DNA of 64,000 nucleotides. Source: Anaeramoeba flamelloides. Lineage: Eukaryota > Metamonada > Anaeramoebidae. A program made the position numbers and the translations under genes. The notes under the pieces were generated by a model. The model was not told the DNA's origin, ran no database searches, and saw nothing but the letters and a program-made list of their open reading frames with translations. The stretch covers positions 677,501-741,500 of the forward strand of contig JANTQA010000036.1 in the NCBI GenBank assembly GCA_027625915.1, given 5' to 3'. Position 1 is the stretch's first letter. Each line of letters opens with the position of its first letter. Of the stretch, positions 38,101-50,330 are shown in pieces.

Positions 38101-39020
38101 AGTAATTATAAACTTTAAGAACTTTTTTTCAATTTTTACTTTTTTTGGTGAAAGTTCAGTTCTTTTTGAGATCTCAAAAATAGTAAAGTTTTAATAATAA
38201 TAAAAAATAATCTGAATACCTTATTATTCAAAAAATGTAATTAGTGTTCAATCAAAGAAATAATTATGAAATTTTTTATTTTATTTTATTTTTTTTTTAG
38301 GTTATTGGTTTACATTTCAATCATTGGAAAAGATGGTATAGAAACTACAATTGGAAAAGGATGACATTTTGGAATTCAAAGTATTATTTAGACTAATCAG
38401 ATGGATATATAACTAATATTTTTGGATATGATTGGGTGTGAAGATTTTTCTCCACTCTAAATCAAATTATTTATATTTTCAAATGGTATCATAGGTGAAA
38501 AAAATATTTTATTATTCAATATAAATTTTTAATATACAAACTCAAAAATATTTTTTTACGTTACTATATCTCTTATCCGATTGATAATTTACACGAGAAG
38601 ATGGATATTTGAAAACCAGTCATATTTTAAAACTATTTTTCACCAATAATACACTTGATAATGAAATAAAATTCAAGTGATAAATTCCAAATAATATATA
38701 TTAATATATTTATTTTTTTAACCAGAATTTGGTTCAATTTATAAATAATTTTCATTTTTGGAAAATATTTATTGTTTTTTTCTATTTATTTTCAGATTTT
38801 TTTTACAATTACCTAACAATTTATATTTGATCGAATTTTTTTTCATTTTCAAATATTGTGTTTCAATTTTATTAGGAAAAATCAAATCAAATTTGTTTAT
38901 AGAATTTAAGAATTTGATCGATCAATCATTTTTTAAAAAAATGTTTAATAATTAACTTATAATTTTTTTTATTTTATTGTTCTAACTCAAAAATAAATCT
39001 TAATTATTTTTTTTTATTTT

Positions 39021-39023
<3 letters not shown>

Positions 39024-39072
<49 letters not shown>
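39024..39072. repeat. AT dinucleotide microsatellite, 49 bp
   Basis: Uninterrupted alternating A/T. Confidence 0.97.
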
Positions 39073-39074
<2 letters not shown>

Positions 39075-39527
39075 TTAAATAAGGTTAATATTTCAATAAG
39101 TTGGAGTTTTAATTGAATATTTAATTGATAATTTATTTAATACTTGTTTTTTTTTTTTTCAAAAATTATTTGGATCTGTAATAAATTATAAATTGAGTTA
39201 ATTTGATCTACAGTTGGTCAAATAATTAGATCACATTATTAAAACAAATTATGATGCATATACAGAAAATTTTGATATAATAATAATAAAAAACACTACC
39301 CTATTCAACACTTAGAGGTTTCAAAACAAAAATTTTGCAGTTTTTTTGATTATTATTATTTTTTATGTGTTATCTTTCATTTCTTGCGATTCTTTAAATT
39401 TTTCTTATCATTGTTTGAGAAATAAAAATTTTTCTTTTTATTTTTGAAAGAAAAGATTTTTTATGAGTCTAATCTTGCCAAAATTAAAGTTAGTGATAAA
39501 AAAAAATGCTAAATTAATTTAGAGTTA

Positions 39528-39945
39528 CGTGAAGTACCGTCAAGAGTGATGTAGAGTGCCTAGGTTTTTTTTTTAATTTTTGAAATAAAAGCCTAACGGT
39601 GGTTTTCTTGAGGTGTTTGGTTTTATTTGTAAAATCTATTGATTTTCAATTCATTTAAAATAAAAAAAACCTAACAGTGGTTTTCTTGAGTTTTTATGAT
39701 TTATTTATGAAGTGTTCTAGGTTTTTTTGAGGTTTTCTATTTTATTTGGAAAATCTATTGATTTTTGTTAGGTTTTTTTTACTTTAGAAATAAACCGAAA
39801 TTTTAATTAATTTTCTGTTTATTTCTAAAGTAAAAAAAACCTAGAACACTTCACAAATAAATAGAAAACTCAAAAAAACCTAACGAAAATCTATTGATTT
39901 TCCAAATAAATAGAATATTTAAGAAAACCTAACAGCAAACAGAAA
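39528..39945. repeat. Decamer-bearing foldback sequence (Q, copy 2)
   Basis: It begins with the GC-richer decamer block (GTACCGTCAAGAGTGATGTA, then GAGTGCCTAGG). Blocks such as AAAATCTATTGATTTT and CCTAACRGTGGTTTTCTTGA alternate in both orientations afterwards. TTTCTAAAGTAAAAAAAACC with CCTAGAACACTTCA at 39814-39853 is the reverse complement of 39704-39790, so the RNA or single strand could form a long hairpin. Confidence 0.65.
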
Positions 39946-40250
39946 GTAATTTTGTTGAACAACCTCTCTTAATTCAATAAAAACTTTTAAAAAATTATTT
40001 ATTTTTTGTTTTAACATTAATTTTTTAAAAATAATATTTTTTTTTTCTAACAAATGATAAAACTAATTAAAAAAAATAAAAAAAATGTTTATTTATTTGA
40101 TTTTTTTATAATTAAATTTTATCAAAAATGTTTTAAGGAATAAAAAAAAGATGAAAATAAAAAAAATATTAAAATGAAAAAAAATAATATTTTATTTAAA
40201 AATAACTTGAAACTTGATCAAAATATTTCATTTTTTTTCTTAATTTCTTC

Positions 40251-43200
40251 TTAATTTAAAATTAATTTTGAAAGATAAGCTAAAATGCCAAGAAGAATTA
40301 AGATGAGAATAAAATCAATACAAAATTTATCACCGCTTCTTACGCTATCCACGGCCTTTCTTAATTTTTTATTCACATTATCAAGATGTCCTTGCACATC
40401 ATCCATTTTTTCCTCGATGGTGTCGAGCATTACGTTTGTAGTGTCAATTACCTATTATATAAAAATATTTTTAAATAAAAATATAAAAGCAAAGGAACAA
40501 ATTAATAAATAAAAATAAAGATTTGTTGTTTGTAAATAAGAAAATGAAATAAGAATAAATTAGATTGGTTCTGATTTTTAATTTTATTATTTTTATTGCA
40601 AAAATTGATATTTTTGTTTTAAAAAAATCATTTTTATTACAGATTTTTCAAGAAACATTTTTTTTTTCTTGTTTATTATAAAAAAAGTTATGGTTATTAT
40701 TAGACTTTACCAATATTAAAAATTTTTGGCACATTTTAAAAATTTTCTAAGAACACTTAAAATAATCTTCTGGTAGTAATTGTAAGATTTTTGATGTTTT
40801 TTAAAAATTATTAGAAGAAATTAATTTATTGTTAAAATGTTAGAATATGCATTTTGTTACATTATTTATTATTTGTTTTCTTCAATTTATTTTTTATAAT
40901 TGCATATTTCATTACTTTGTACCCCAACATGGAATTTGTTTTTAATGATTGAATATTGGGGTGTAAATTTGGTTTTGTTAAGGGTCTAATCTCTATTAAT
41001 TTTTTTTACCTAAATTTAATATAGATTGGGAAAATTTTTTGCCAATTACTTAGATTTGAAAGACCCTGTTTATTTTCAATATTAAACTTATTTCTAGATA
41101 AGGAATCCTTATTTAGAAATTGGTCAAAAAAAAAATAATAGAGAATAGTCCCTTAACAAAAAAAAAAACAAAAGATCCCAATTTTTTGATTGGATAATAT
41201 TTGACCTATCGATATTTTTATCATTAATATACAATAAATTGGTTTTGGATAGATTGGTCCGATTTAGAAAAAAATCAAATTTGAAAAATACTTTCTTTTT
41301 CGAATAATTTTTTTGTAAAAGTGTCAGATCTTTTTAAAAGTATTAGATTATGAGAGTAGGTAAATCTTATCAATTCTGAGTGCCTCAGTTTATGTGAAAT
41401 TGAATCATTAAAATCATTTCTTTAACTACATACATTGAATATTTTAAGAAAAAAGAGAGTGGCAGATGCCCCATTATAATAGATTTACATACCAATTAAA
41501 AAATAGAATTCAAAAAAAATTAAAAAATTAATCAAGAAAAAATAAAAAAATCATTTATTTCTTGATTTAATGTGTAACATTTGATACAACTGCTTCTTCT
41601 TTATTTGGTTTTATTTTTAATTCTGAATGGAAAAACTTTTTTTTGAAAATTTTTTGATTATAAATTAAATTTATTGCCAATTTCGAAAGAATTTTCCAAA
41701 AATGAATTTAAAAATCTTATTTTCATTTAATTCATTTAATTTTAATTTGGTTAAAGAAAATATGATATTTTTTAAATACTTCTGAAATGAAATAGAGATT
41801 TATTGAATTAATTTGATTTTATAAGGTATTTATTTTGCATTTATTTATAAAAACTAAAAAAAATTCTGAATTTTACTTTTAATTTTTTAACCGTTTTTCT
41901 TTTTATTTTGATTTGAAACTTTTGTAGTTTTTTTTATGTTTTGATTTCGAGAATTCAGTCCCTTTCATTTAATACTTTTAAACAATATTCTTACTTTTGG
42001 CTTAGTTTTATAACAATATTTTGAAAATTGAATTTTGAAAATAAAATTAAAAAAAAAAGGTTTTTGTGAAATAATAATAAATAGTAATGGAGTTAAGAGA
42101 AATTCAATCCAATCTCTTATTTCTTCTCATACAAATTAAGAAGACAAAGATTAAACAACTCATCTAAAAATACACTTTGGTTGGATTTTTTTTTTTTTTT
42201 TTTTTTCTTGTATGGTCTTCTAAAAGAAAATATTTGTTTCAAATACACATCTTCAGTATATATTTTCTTGGTTTATTCTTTGATTAATTTTGACCATCCA
42301 GTCCTATTAGCACATTTCTATATCCAAAAAAAAATTAATAAAACTCAAAAATTTAATAAAAAAAACGTTCAAAATTTGGAAAACAAACAAAAAAAAAATT
42401 AATTTTTAAAAGAATAAAAAATGAATTTGCTGTTAATTGTAAAATAAAAGAATTAAAATTTTCATTTAACTTTCCACAATAAAGAACATAAAAATAATTC
42501 AATAAACCATCAAATTCTGCATTTTAAAAGAGAAAATAAAAATATAACTGATTGGAAGAATTAAATGACTTTATTTGAATTAGATCTCTGTAAAATCTTT
42601 TTGAAAAGCTGAATGGAAATTTATAACAATTCATTTTTCAACAAATAGTAAATTGAATTTGATTAAATTCTTAATCATAGAACAAATAAAAATTGATAAA
42701 ATTTAATTTTTGAATTATATAAGAACAAGAAATATAGAAAAATATAATTCTGTGAAACCCAAATTTTTTCACAAACTTTCAAGAAGGAAGCGCCAAATTA
42801 AATCTCAAAAATTTTCATTTTCAAATTGATTTTGTAAAGATCTAATCTATTTTTTCAACAAATAATTTGAAAAAATATTTGGGTACTTGAAACAAAATTT
42901 TCATTTGATTTTGTCAAGATCTTTGGGGTTATTTTGGCTTGGAATTCAATAAGTAAAATATTTCCAAACTTTAAATAATTTTTTTTTTTTTATTAATTAG
43001 AAAATGACAGTAAATAAAAAGTTAAGAGATAATTGAATGAATTTTCATCTTGGTACGATTTAAATTGTAGGGCTTGATTAAAAAGGGCTTTTAAATGAAT
43101 TATTATTGTAGAAAAACAAAAAAAAAAATGTTACTTTGACTTTTCCAAAAATGCAAATTCCAATGACGATTTTCGCGGGAAGATGCCGATTTTAAATAGG

Positions 43201-45697
43201 GCATATTCTCGTAAAAATAACCATTTAATCCACGTTGTAACAAGAATTGGTGTATTTAAAGCAAAAAAAAAAATCTTATAAAAAAAAAAAGTGGAAATCA
43301 AGCAAAAAGTATATTTATATCATTTTAAAAATCGATTTTCAATAATTTTAATAAAGTGAAAATTCATTTTTTTATTTGAGCAGTTGAAGGAATATTTCAG
43401 ATAAATTTAAAAAAAAAAAAAATTGCATTCAAAGGAACACAAAAATTTCACAAAAAGTTGGTTTAAATATGATAAAAAATTATAAAACATTGAAACAAAA
43501 AATGTATTATTTTTTACATATAACTTTGGTGAATGGAGTAAATTGTATTTGTTTCAATTTTTTTGTGAATATAAAGTTTTCATCAAGTAGAAGATGTATC
43601 TTTATAGTTCAGGTTTCTTAAACTCTTTGGTTGAAATTTCCAACAACTACAACAATGTAAATTGAGATATTTCCTTTTGTTTTTTTCGTATTCGTTCATT
43701 TTAAATTAAAATAAAATTGACAGTTAAAAAAAAGTCTTTGAAAAAGAGATAATATTGTTCTTATGAAATAAAATGCTATTAGGTTATGGGTTGTAGTTAT
43801 TGATGAACATTTTTGCGAGAATATGTCTCATTTCAATTGGCCACCATCTCGTGAAAATGGTCAATACATTCAAAAAAATCATCAAAACTTTTTATTTCAT
43901 TTTTCAAATTTTTACTTTCCTTTGAATAAAGGTGAAGATTGAATTTTATTGGCTAAAATTTTACAAAACATTGTAAAAAAAAATTGATCTTCAAAATGCA
44001 CTATTGAAAGGAAACTGTTTTGAATGCAGAGTTATAAGATTTACAAAAACACAAGAGTAAATAAGAATGTTATAAAAAATAGAGTTTTTACAATTTTAGA
44101 GATAAATAAAGAGTTCCATTCATTTATCCAAATTTTGGTAATAGTAAATATAATATCTGATTATCTTAATAGACTAATAATAATTTTAATCAAAAAGTCG
44201 TTTGGTGAATACCAATCTTTGAATTTTCAAAAAAAAATCATTTTTCAAACAAAGTTTTGGTATTTGCCAAACGATTTTATATTGAAAATCCCTTTGAGCT
44301 CAAAAATCAAAATGGGAGTTTGGTTACTATTTCCAAAATTTGGATAAATACATGGAATTATTTATTTATCTCTAAAATTGCAAAAACTCTATTTTTTACA
44401 ACATTCCTTATTTACACTTGTGAATGGAAGCTGATAGAATGGAAACTGAATGAAAAATTTTTCTTACATTTTTTTGGAATTTATCAGTAATTAAAACGAT
44501 GAAAAAGGGTGAAAAATAAGATAAGAAAATGAAAAGAAAAAAAAAAAAAAAGAAAATAATAAAACAAAGCAAGTGTAATTGGAAAGAAAAAATTTACTTC
44601 ACCCATTGTTTGGCCCATCTCTTTTAATTCTAGAACACCATCATAAATCTCGTCAAGATCTTCATCAATTTTACTATCCTTTGCCCTGATTTGTTTCATC
44701 TTTTCACCGATCTCTTCATCGTCATCTTCTCCGTCAAGAGGTTTCTGTATATTCCGTGTGTTATTTATCCTTGCCTCTTTTAAGGCAATTGCTTCCTTTC
44801 TGAGTTTAGTGGATTCATATTCTTTTTTGAATCTTTTGTCAACATCTTCTAAATCATTTATAATCGAATTTATAAACTCGCCACGCTTTTCTAGAAGTTC
44901 TTCCAATTGGTTGTCTTGTTTCTCTGCCCAGTCGGGATTTTTTTTTCTTTCTTTTTTTTCTTTTTTGGTATACTTTTGTGAGTTTTCATACTCTGTTTCT
45001 TTTAATTCCTCTAATCTTTCAGAGTCTTCTCGAACTTTGGAGATCTTTTTTCGAAGGCTATGGTTAATTTTGGCTTTTTCAGATCTGAATTTATCAGTAT
45101 TTTTTGATCCTAGTTGATCCCGTTCATGAATTTTCTAATTAGTTTATGGGTTTTTGTATTTGTGTTTGTGTTGGTGTTTGTGTTTTGATAAATTTTTTTA
45201 TTTTTTTTTTAATATTGTTTTTTTATTGTTGCTAGTGCTTATGTTTTTTGTTATTTTTTTTTTTTTTGTGGCTGTCAGAGAGTAATTCCATCTTGCAATG
45301 AAGATTTGTTTTGAACTACAAAAAAACTAAAGAAAAATTTAAAAGTAGATTTATTTTTTGTTCATTGAAAAGATCCCTTGTCTTTTTGATTATGAGATTA
45401 AACTAAGATGGAAAACATTTTGTGAAACATGTTTATTTTTGTTCTCTTTGTGAAAGTTTCTTCTTTGCAAAAGATCTTTTTCCAAAAAAAAAAAAATTTG
45501 AATAAAAAAAAATGATTTAAGCTAAAAAAAAAACTATTATTTAACAACAAGTATACCTCTTTAATTGAACGAATGTCTCCTCTAATTTCTCTTTTTAAAC
45601 GATCAAAGTCGGTCATTGTTTCATCATTTTCCATCAACACTTTTGGTTCACCAGTTAATTCCGCAATACGAGTTACTCTTGTCATTAGTCCATTCAT
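40251..45697 (-). CDS. SYP7-like Qc-SNARE (3 exons)
   Basis: Exons are 45557-45697, 44598-45134 and 40251-40451, phase 0, giving 292 residues. SNAREs form four-helix bundles that fuse membranes. Residues 1-190 are an N-terminal helical region (DFDRLKREIRGDIRSIKE; WAEKQDNQLEELLEKR; KKEYESTKLRKEAI). A SNARE helix spans about 193-265 (MKQIRAKDSKIDEDLDEIYD ... DNVNKKLRKAVDSVRSG) and a C-terminal membrane anchor about 269-291 (FCIDFILILILLGILAYL). The RKEAI...DxLDEI...RSxxxFCIDxxL pattern matches plant SYP71-73, which lack animal and fungal counterparts. At the central zero-layer position, where Qc-SNAREs normally have Gln, the sequence IDTTNVMLD has Thr231. Intron 2 is 4.1 kb and full of repeats. 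A syntaxin-8/10-type Qc assignment is the alternative. Confidence 0.9.
40978..41156. mobile_element. piggyBac-like MITE (TTAA target), copy 2
   Basis: The body, 40982-41152 (171 bp), is flanked by TTAA on both sides. The ends are GGGTCTAATCTCTATTA and TAATAGAGAATAGTCCC. It is about 85% identical to the copy at 36517-36699 and better preserved at the termini. No other copy was seen. Confidence 0.9.
41385..41900 (-). repeat. Large dispersed repeat T, copy 3 (inverted, partial)
   Basis: The reverse complement matches T1 and T2 at AAAAATGAATTTAAAAATC and ATTTCATTTAATTC-type blocks. It also matches the sequence past T2 (GTAGTTAAAGAAATGATTTT against TTAGTTAAAGAAACGATTTG), so the true repeat extends to about 33640. 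Confidence 0.6.
44050..44422. mobile_element. Element W: 373-bp MITE with about 90-bp inverted ends
   Basis: The left end is CACAAGAGTAAATAAG, then AATGTTATAAAAAATAGAGT and GAGATAAATAAAGAGTTCC, mirrored at 44330-44422 to end CACTTGTG. Each end contains its own sub-terminal palindrome around AAATAGAGTTT. A related minimal hairpin stands alone at 46320-46359. Confidence 0.82.
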
Positions 45698-46319
45698 TTT
45701 TATTAAATTGTTGCTTTTTGTGGTTTTATGTTTATTTGCTTCTAATGTTTGTAGTTTAGAAGAAAAAGATTAAAAAATGAAAGACAATTATTTTTGACTT
45801 ATTTTGAATGCGTTAATTTTCTTCACATATTCAAAGTGTAATGGTTCGTTATCTTAAACCTTTCTATTAAAATCTAAATTTACCTGACTTTTGAGATATT
45901 AAATTACAATTGTAAGACAAATGAAAGTTTTTTATCGAATTGAATAATTTCAGGATTTTATCTAACGAAAATTAAAGAACAACTGGATTTGAATGTTTTT
46001 GAGATTTGGGCTGTTAATAAATCTCATAGTTTCTGTTTGTGGACTTTGTCAGGTACTAATAGAATTTTTCAGTTAAGGGGGCAAAGCGATTTAAGAGATG
46101 TTATATCAATCAGAACATATTTTTTTTTCAATTTTGGAAAAAAAGTAAAATCCAAAACTTTACAATCATAGAAAAGCTGTGAAACAGAGACCTAATGTTC
46201 TTTCTTAAATTAAATATAATAAAAAACACTAATAAATTTAAAAAAAGTTTTAAAGTTTCTTACATTTTATTGAATTTATCATTATAAAAATCAGTTAAAA
46301 TGAATAACATGAGTTAAAC

Positions 46320-46359
46320 ATGGAATGTTGTAAAAAATAGAGTTTTTACAACATTCCAT
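46320..46359. repeat. Perfect 17-bp hairpin related to W ends
   Basis: ATGGAATGTTGTAAAAA at 46320-46336 and its exact complement at 46343-46359 surround a 6-base loop ATAGAG. The flanks (GAGTTAAAC; TATTTAATCTAGTG) resemble W termini, so it looks like two W ends with the interior lost, or a shorter element of that type. Confidence 0.8.
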
Positions 46360-46489
46360 ATTTAATCTAGTGAATTCCCATTTTTAATAGTTTTTTACTT
46401 GACTTTGAATAATGTATTTAATTTGTTTAAAGTCTAAAGTAACTTTGAAAAATTAGGTAATCTTAAAAATATTGTTCCTCAAGAACTTT

Positions 46490-46850
46490 ATTAAACGCAG
46501 AGTTATAGTTTGGGGAAAAAAGTGAAACAAAGTTAAAAAGTTAAACATAATTTGAAATTCACCTAACTATAAAAATGAGAAAGTAAATCAAATAAAAGAT
46601 GAAACAAATTACTTTCTAGGAATAAATCATTTTTTTATTATTCTCAACCAAATCAACATATACAATTAAGATCTCCACAGTCGTTACAATGTAATATGTG
46701 TGTTATTTTGGAGATCTCAAAAATAATCGATTTTTTCAATAACTTTTTCATGATTTTATCAATCAAATAAAAACACAAACAAAAAAGATAATATTGTAAA
46801 ACAATGCTATTAGAGTGAACCCCCATTTTAAATTGAATCATTTTTACTAT
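46490..46850. mobile_element. V-like remnant
   Basis: GGGGAAAAAAGTGAAAC, TTTTGGAGATCTCAAAAAT and TTTTATCAATCAAATAAAAA resemble V1/V2 blocks (GGAAAAAAAGTGAAACAC; GGTTTTGGAGATCTC). Much decayed. Confidence 0.35.
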
Positions 46851-46929
46851 CTTTTTGTAATTGATATTATTTTTCCATTTCTCTTACAACATAATCTTTC
46901 CAATTAAACTCTATTTCACTCAAAGTTGT

Positions 46930-47450
46930 CCAGATAAAAATGAATAAGTTCCTTTATTTATAAGAACCAACCAAAGTTAGATTCTTTAGAAATCGGGGAA
47001 AAAATAAACTTCGTATTCGTTTGGATAATGATAATAGAAAAGCCTGAACAAACCATAAATTTCAAAAAAAAAAAAATGTTAAAAATTTTTTACAACCCTT
47101 TTCAGTGGAACTTCTGGTTCAAAATTCTCAATTTGTTTAGGAAATTAAAATTGTTGATAATAAGATTTTTTTACTTGTAAATGTATGAATTTTAAAATTA
47201 CATACAAATACGAACTTTTCTTAATGTTAATTTGGAGTTTAAAACAATTTTTTTTTGAAATTAAATTTTTAACAAAAAAAAAAAAAGAAATGAAAAAAAA
47301 AAAAGCAAAAAGCAAAATACAAAAAAAAAATTTGCAAAATGAGAAAAAAATGATTTTGATCTAAAAATTGAAATTAAAGTCCCAGAAAAATAATGAATTA
47401 AACTCATTGAATGTGTATTATTTCTTCAATAAAACATGGACACTTTAACT
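46930..47450 (+). repeat. Dispersed repeat U, copy 2
   Basis: Near-collinear with 30015-30560, including GAAAAGCCTGAACAAACCAT and CAAAATTCTCAATTT; ends near CTTTAACTGAAAAAGAGTTT. It forms an inverted pair with copy 3 around a 0.7-kb centre. Confidence 0.75.
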
Positions 47451-48039
47451 GAAAAAGAGTTTATAAATCATTTTTCACTTTTTATATCTAAATATAACTA
47501 ATATTACCTAAAATGTTCAAAATCAAAAACCTTATTTTCAAATTTATCCTATGAATCAGAGAGTAAAAAAATGTTTTCCAAAATAAATTTACTAAAAAAA
47601 ATGAGTTAAAAAAACTTATTTAATTGAATATTTCAAATGGTTTAAACTGAATTAATATTTATTAACCCCCAGTTAAAATCAATTTGTAACAACAGTAAGT
47701 TTTTTTTTTTTCTAAATGATAGTTTATTTTGAGATATATGAGTGATAAACAATTTTAATTTATAAGAGTTTAAAATTTAAATATTAAATCAAATTTTATT
47801 AAAACATTTAAAATAGAGTAACTTACAATTATATAACTATTCAAATCTGTTCACTCTATCAAAAAAATCGAAAAGTTTGGATACAAGAATAAATTCAAAA
47901 CAAAAATAAAAATAATAAGAATTATAAATTTGATACTATTTAAAATACTTACATAATTAGTTATCTATTGATTGGATAATAGTAAGTAAAGTTATAAATA
48001 GATATTAAGAAGTCTAAAAAAAATTTAAAAATTCTTAAA

Positions 48040-48175
48040 GTGACTATAGAGTGCCGTCAATACCGTAGAGTTCCATCAAGTACTCATGTTTTTTTTTTTT
48101 TTTTTTTTTACATTTTTATGTTTTATTCTGAAAATCTAATTGATTTTTCAAAAAAAACAGAAAACTCAAGAAAAC
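48040..48175 (+). repeat. Decamer-bearing repeat Q, copy 3
   Basis: GAGTGCCGTCAATACCGTAG then AGTTCCATCAAGTACTCATG is a degraded decamer array, followed by a T-run and the block CAGAAAACTCAAGAAAAC shared with 39860-39940. Confidence 0.6.
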
Positions 48176-48179
48176 ATAA

Positions 48180-48690
48180 TAGCACTTTTTCCAATTTGAA
48201 AAATAAACTCTTTTTCAGTCAAAGGGGCCATGTTTTATTAAAGAAATAGAACATATTCTATCAGTTTAATTCATTATTTTTCTCAGACAAAAATTTTCAA
48301 TTTTTTAATCAAAATTATTTTTACTCATTTTGAAAAATTTTTATATTTTTTGTTTTATTTCTGAATTTTATTTTCTTTTTTTTTTTTATTTCCTCTTCCA
48401 TTTTTTCCATCTTTTTTACTTTTTTTTTTCTTCTTTCTTTTTTATTTTAAAAAAAGTAAATTTCTGAAAAAAATCCTTTGAAACTCCAAATTAACATTAA
48501 GATAATTATGACTTGGTATTTTCTTTTAAAATTCATATACTTGTAATTTAAAAATATTATTGTCAACAATGTTAATTTTCCAAAGAAATTGAGAAATTTT
48601 TACGGGAGAACTAAAAATGAAAGTAAATTATTTTTTTTATATATTATTTTTTTTTAAGAAATTTAATTTTTGTTGTGGTATTTCTTTTAT
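48180..48690 (-). repeat. Dispersed repeat U, copy 3 (inverted)
   Basis: Starts AAATAAACTCTTTTTCAGTC and AAAGGGGCCATGTTTTAT, the complement of the end of copy 2, then TTAACATTAAGATAATTATG and so on. The CAGTCAAAGGGG motif also marks family Y starts. Confidence 0.65.
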
Positions 48691-49027
48691 AAATCTCAAC
48701 TCTAGTCCGAATTTTTATTATTTATCTTATTTCTAAACAATCTCAGATTGGATTATTCTTAAAAAAAGTGATTTTTTTATTTTTTACTGGAGCACTTTGA
48801 GTGAAATGGAGTTTAAAAAAAAAAATAGAAATAGTTTGTAATTTCCCATTTTCAAAAGAGTATATAATCATTTTCCAAAAACTGAAATCATTAAGTAAAA
48901 TTAAAGACTTTTCTCAATTCTTTTAGTTTAAAAAGGGGGTACTAGCAATTTTTTCCAAAATTCAAAAGAATTAGTTAAAATCTAAGTTTTTACCATTTTC
49001 TTCCAAATTTCGGAAAAATTAAGAATT

Positions 49028-49400
49028 GTGTCGTCAAGTGCCGTAGAGTGTTTTCGTATTCCAATATTTTCCATCATTCAAAAGAATTGAGTAAAATTAC
49101 AGATTTTACGAAATTATTTTAAATTCTGGAAAAATTAACGAAAATAACAATTATTTGTTTTTCAATAATTCAATATATGTGTAATTATAGAATTCTTTCT
49201 TAGTTAAGATAGATCTTTTGAATTACAGTATATTTTATTATTTGTGTTGATTGGAATTTATTCAATTTTCTAGATATTGGAGACAAAAAAAGGGACTTTT
49301 TATTTATTTTGATAAGGTTTGATATTTTTTGAATTTTATCAAAACATATTTTAACCGATATTTGATTAAGATAAAAAATTATATACCCTTTTTTAATCAA
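49028..49400 (-). mobile_element. LINE scrap with Q decamers
   Basis: The decamer block GTCAAGTGCCGTAGAGTG at 49032-49049 is followed by the same non-coding block as at 2750-2830. A minus-strand frame then has KSLFLSPISRKLNKFQS, aligning with KNLSLPYLEKLIKFDQ of the LINE at 2925-3785. It is the 3' part of the same family and heavily decayed. Confidence 0.5.
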
Positions 49401-49839
49401 CTATTATTGATTATTTTTGAACCAGAATTTCTACTTGTAGAATATTTTTATCAAGCAAAAATAATTTCTCCTGAATTATATTTATTTTTTCTAAAAAAAA
49501 ATAGAAATTTAGAACATGAAAAAATTTTTTTCTAGAATTGTTTTTTAAATTACATTTTTAAAGAAACTTTAGTTTCATGGAAAAAAATGATAATTATAAA
49601 AAAAAAATAGAATTTAAATTTTCCTTCTTTCATCAGGAAGTTATAAATTCTTGATAATCCAAACTTTTCATCAGTTTTAAAAAGGGAATTATAATTTAGA
49701 GCATATAGAAAATAAGGAAAAACCCAAATTATACATTGTATCAACCAAAATTACCAAAAATAAATTTGATCGATTTTTACTTCTTTCAACCCAAATAATT
49801 TAAAATTACAAATAATTATATTTTTAATAAACATGTAAG

Positions 49840-50262
49840 GGATTTCCAATTAAGTGGAGTAATCTTTTTTTAAATTTTATAACAATTTCTCTTTGTTAGT
49901 GGGGGTATTCATGAATTTATAATACCAAATGAAATTTATTATTAATACGGATAATTTCAATGGCCAAGGTATTTCTATTAAAATATTTCTGATGAAACAT
50001 TTCCCAAAAAATGGAAAAAAAAATTGAAGAACTGTTTTTGACAAAAAACAATATACGACCAGCCCCAATAAAACACTGGAAATATGGAATTTTACAAATG
50101 ATTTTTTAAACAATTAAATGCATTTATATGTATTTAATTCTATTTGAATTTTTTTTTGATATTATACAAGTTATCAAAACGATTTTTTTGATCAATTAGA
50201 AAATAACAAATACCAGTTTTTACTCTTAAAAATATCAGATAAAATCAAGATCAGAAATTTTA
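49840..50262 (-). repeat. Dispersed repeat family S, copy 5 (inverted, diverged)
   Basis: TTTCTCTTTGTTAGTGGGGG...TTCATGAATTTATAATACC and AAATCAAGATCAGAAA match the inverted copy at 22490-22990. It is abutted by the MITE M4 fragment. Confidence 0.55.
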
Positions 50263-50330
50263 ATTTGAGATTTTTAATGTACCTTAATTTTCACTTCAAA
50301 ATTTGTGTCTTAAAAGTGGAACTGACTGTA
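50261..50330. mobile_element. MITE family M, copy 4 (right arm only)
   Basis: TAATTTGAGATTTTTAATGT through TTAAAAGTGGAACTGACTG and TA matches the right arm of the other M copies; the left arm is absent. Confidence 0.8.

Larger units (their letters stand above)
40452..44597 (-). other. Long intron 2 of the SNARE gene
   Basis: This 4146-bp intron runs from GTAAAT to ATAG and separates the two halves of the SNARE helix. It hosts the second TTAA MITE, an inverted T copy and element W. Frames at 42181-42402 and 44024-44490 are in repeats or AT-rich sequence. Confidence 0.85.

Noticed and set aside
40285-40512. 75-codon plus-strand frame
   Set aside because: It is the antisense of the SNARE exon that encodes the helix and membrane anchor.
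44024-44490. Plus-strand frames of 107 and 77 codons
   Set aside because: They lie across MITE W and its inverted ends, so openness is incidental.
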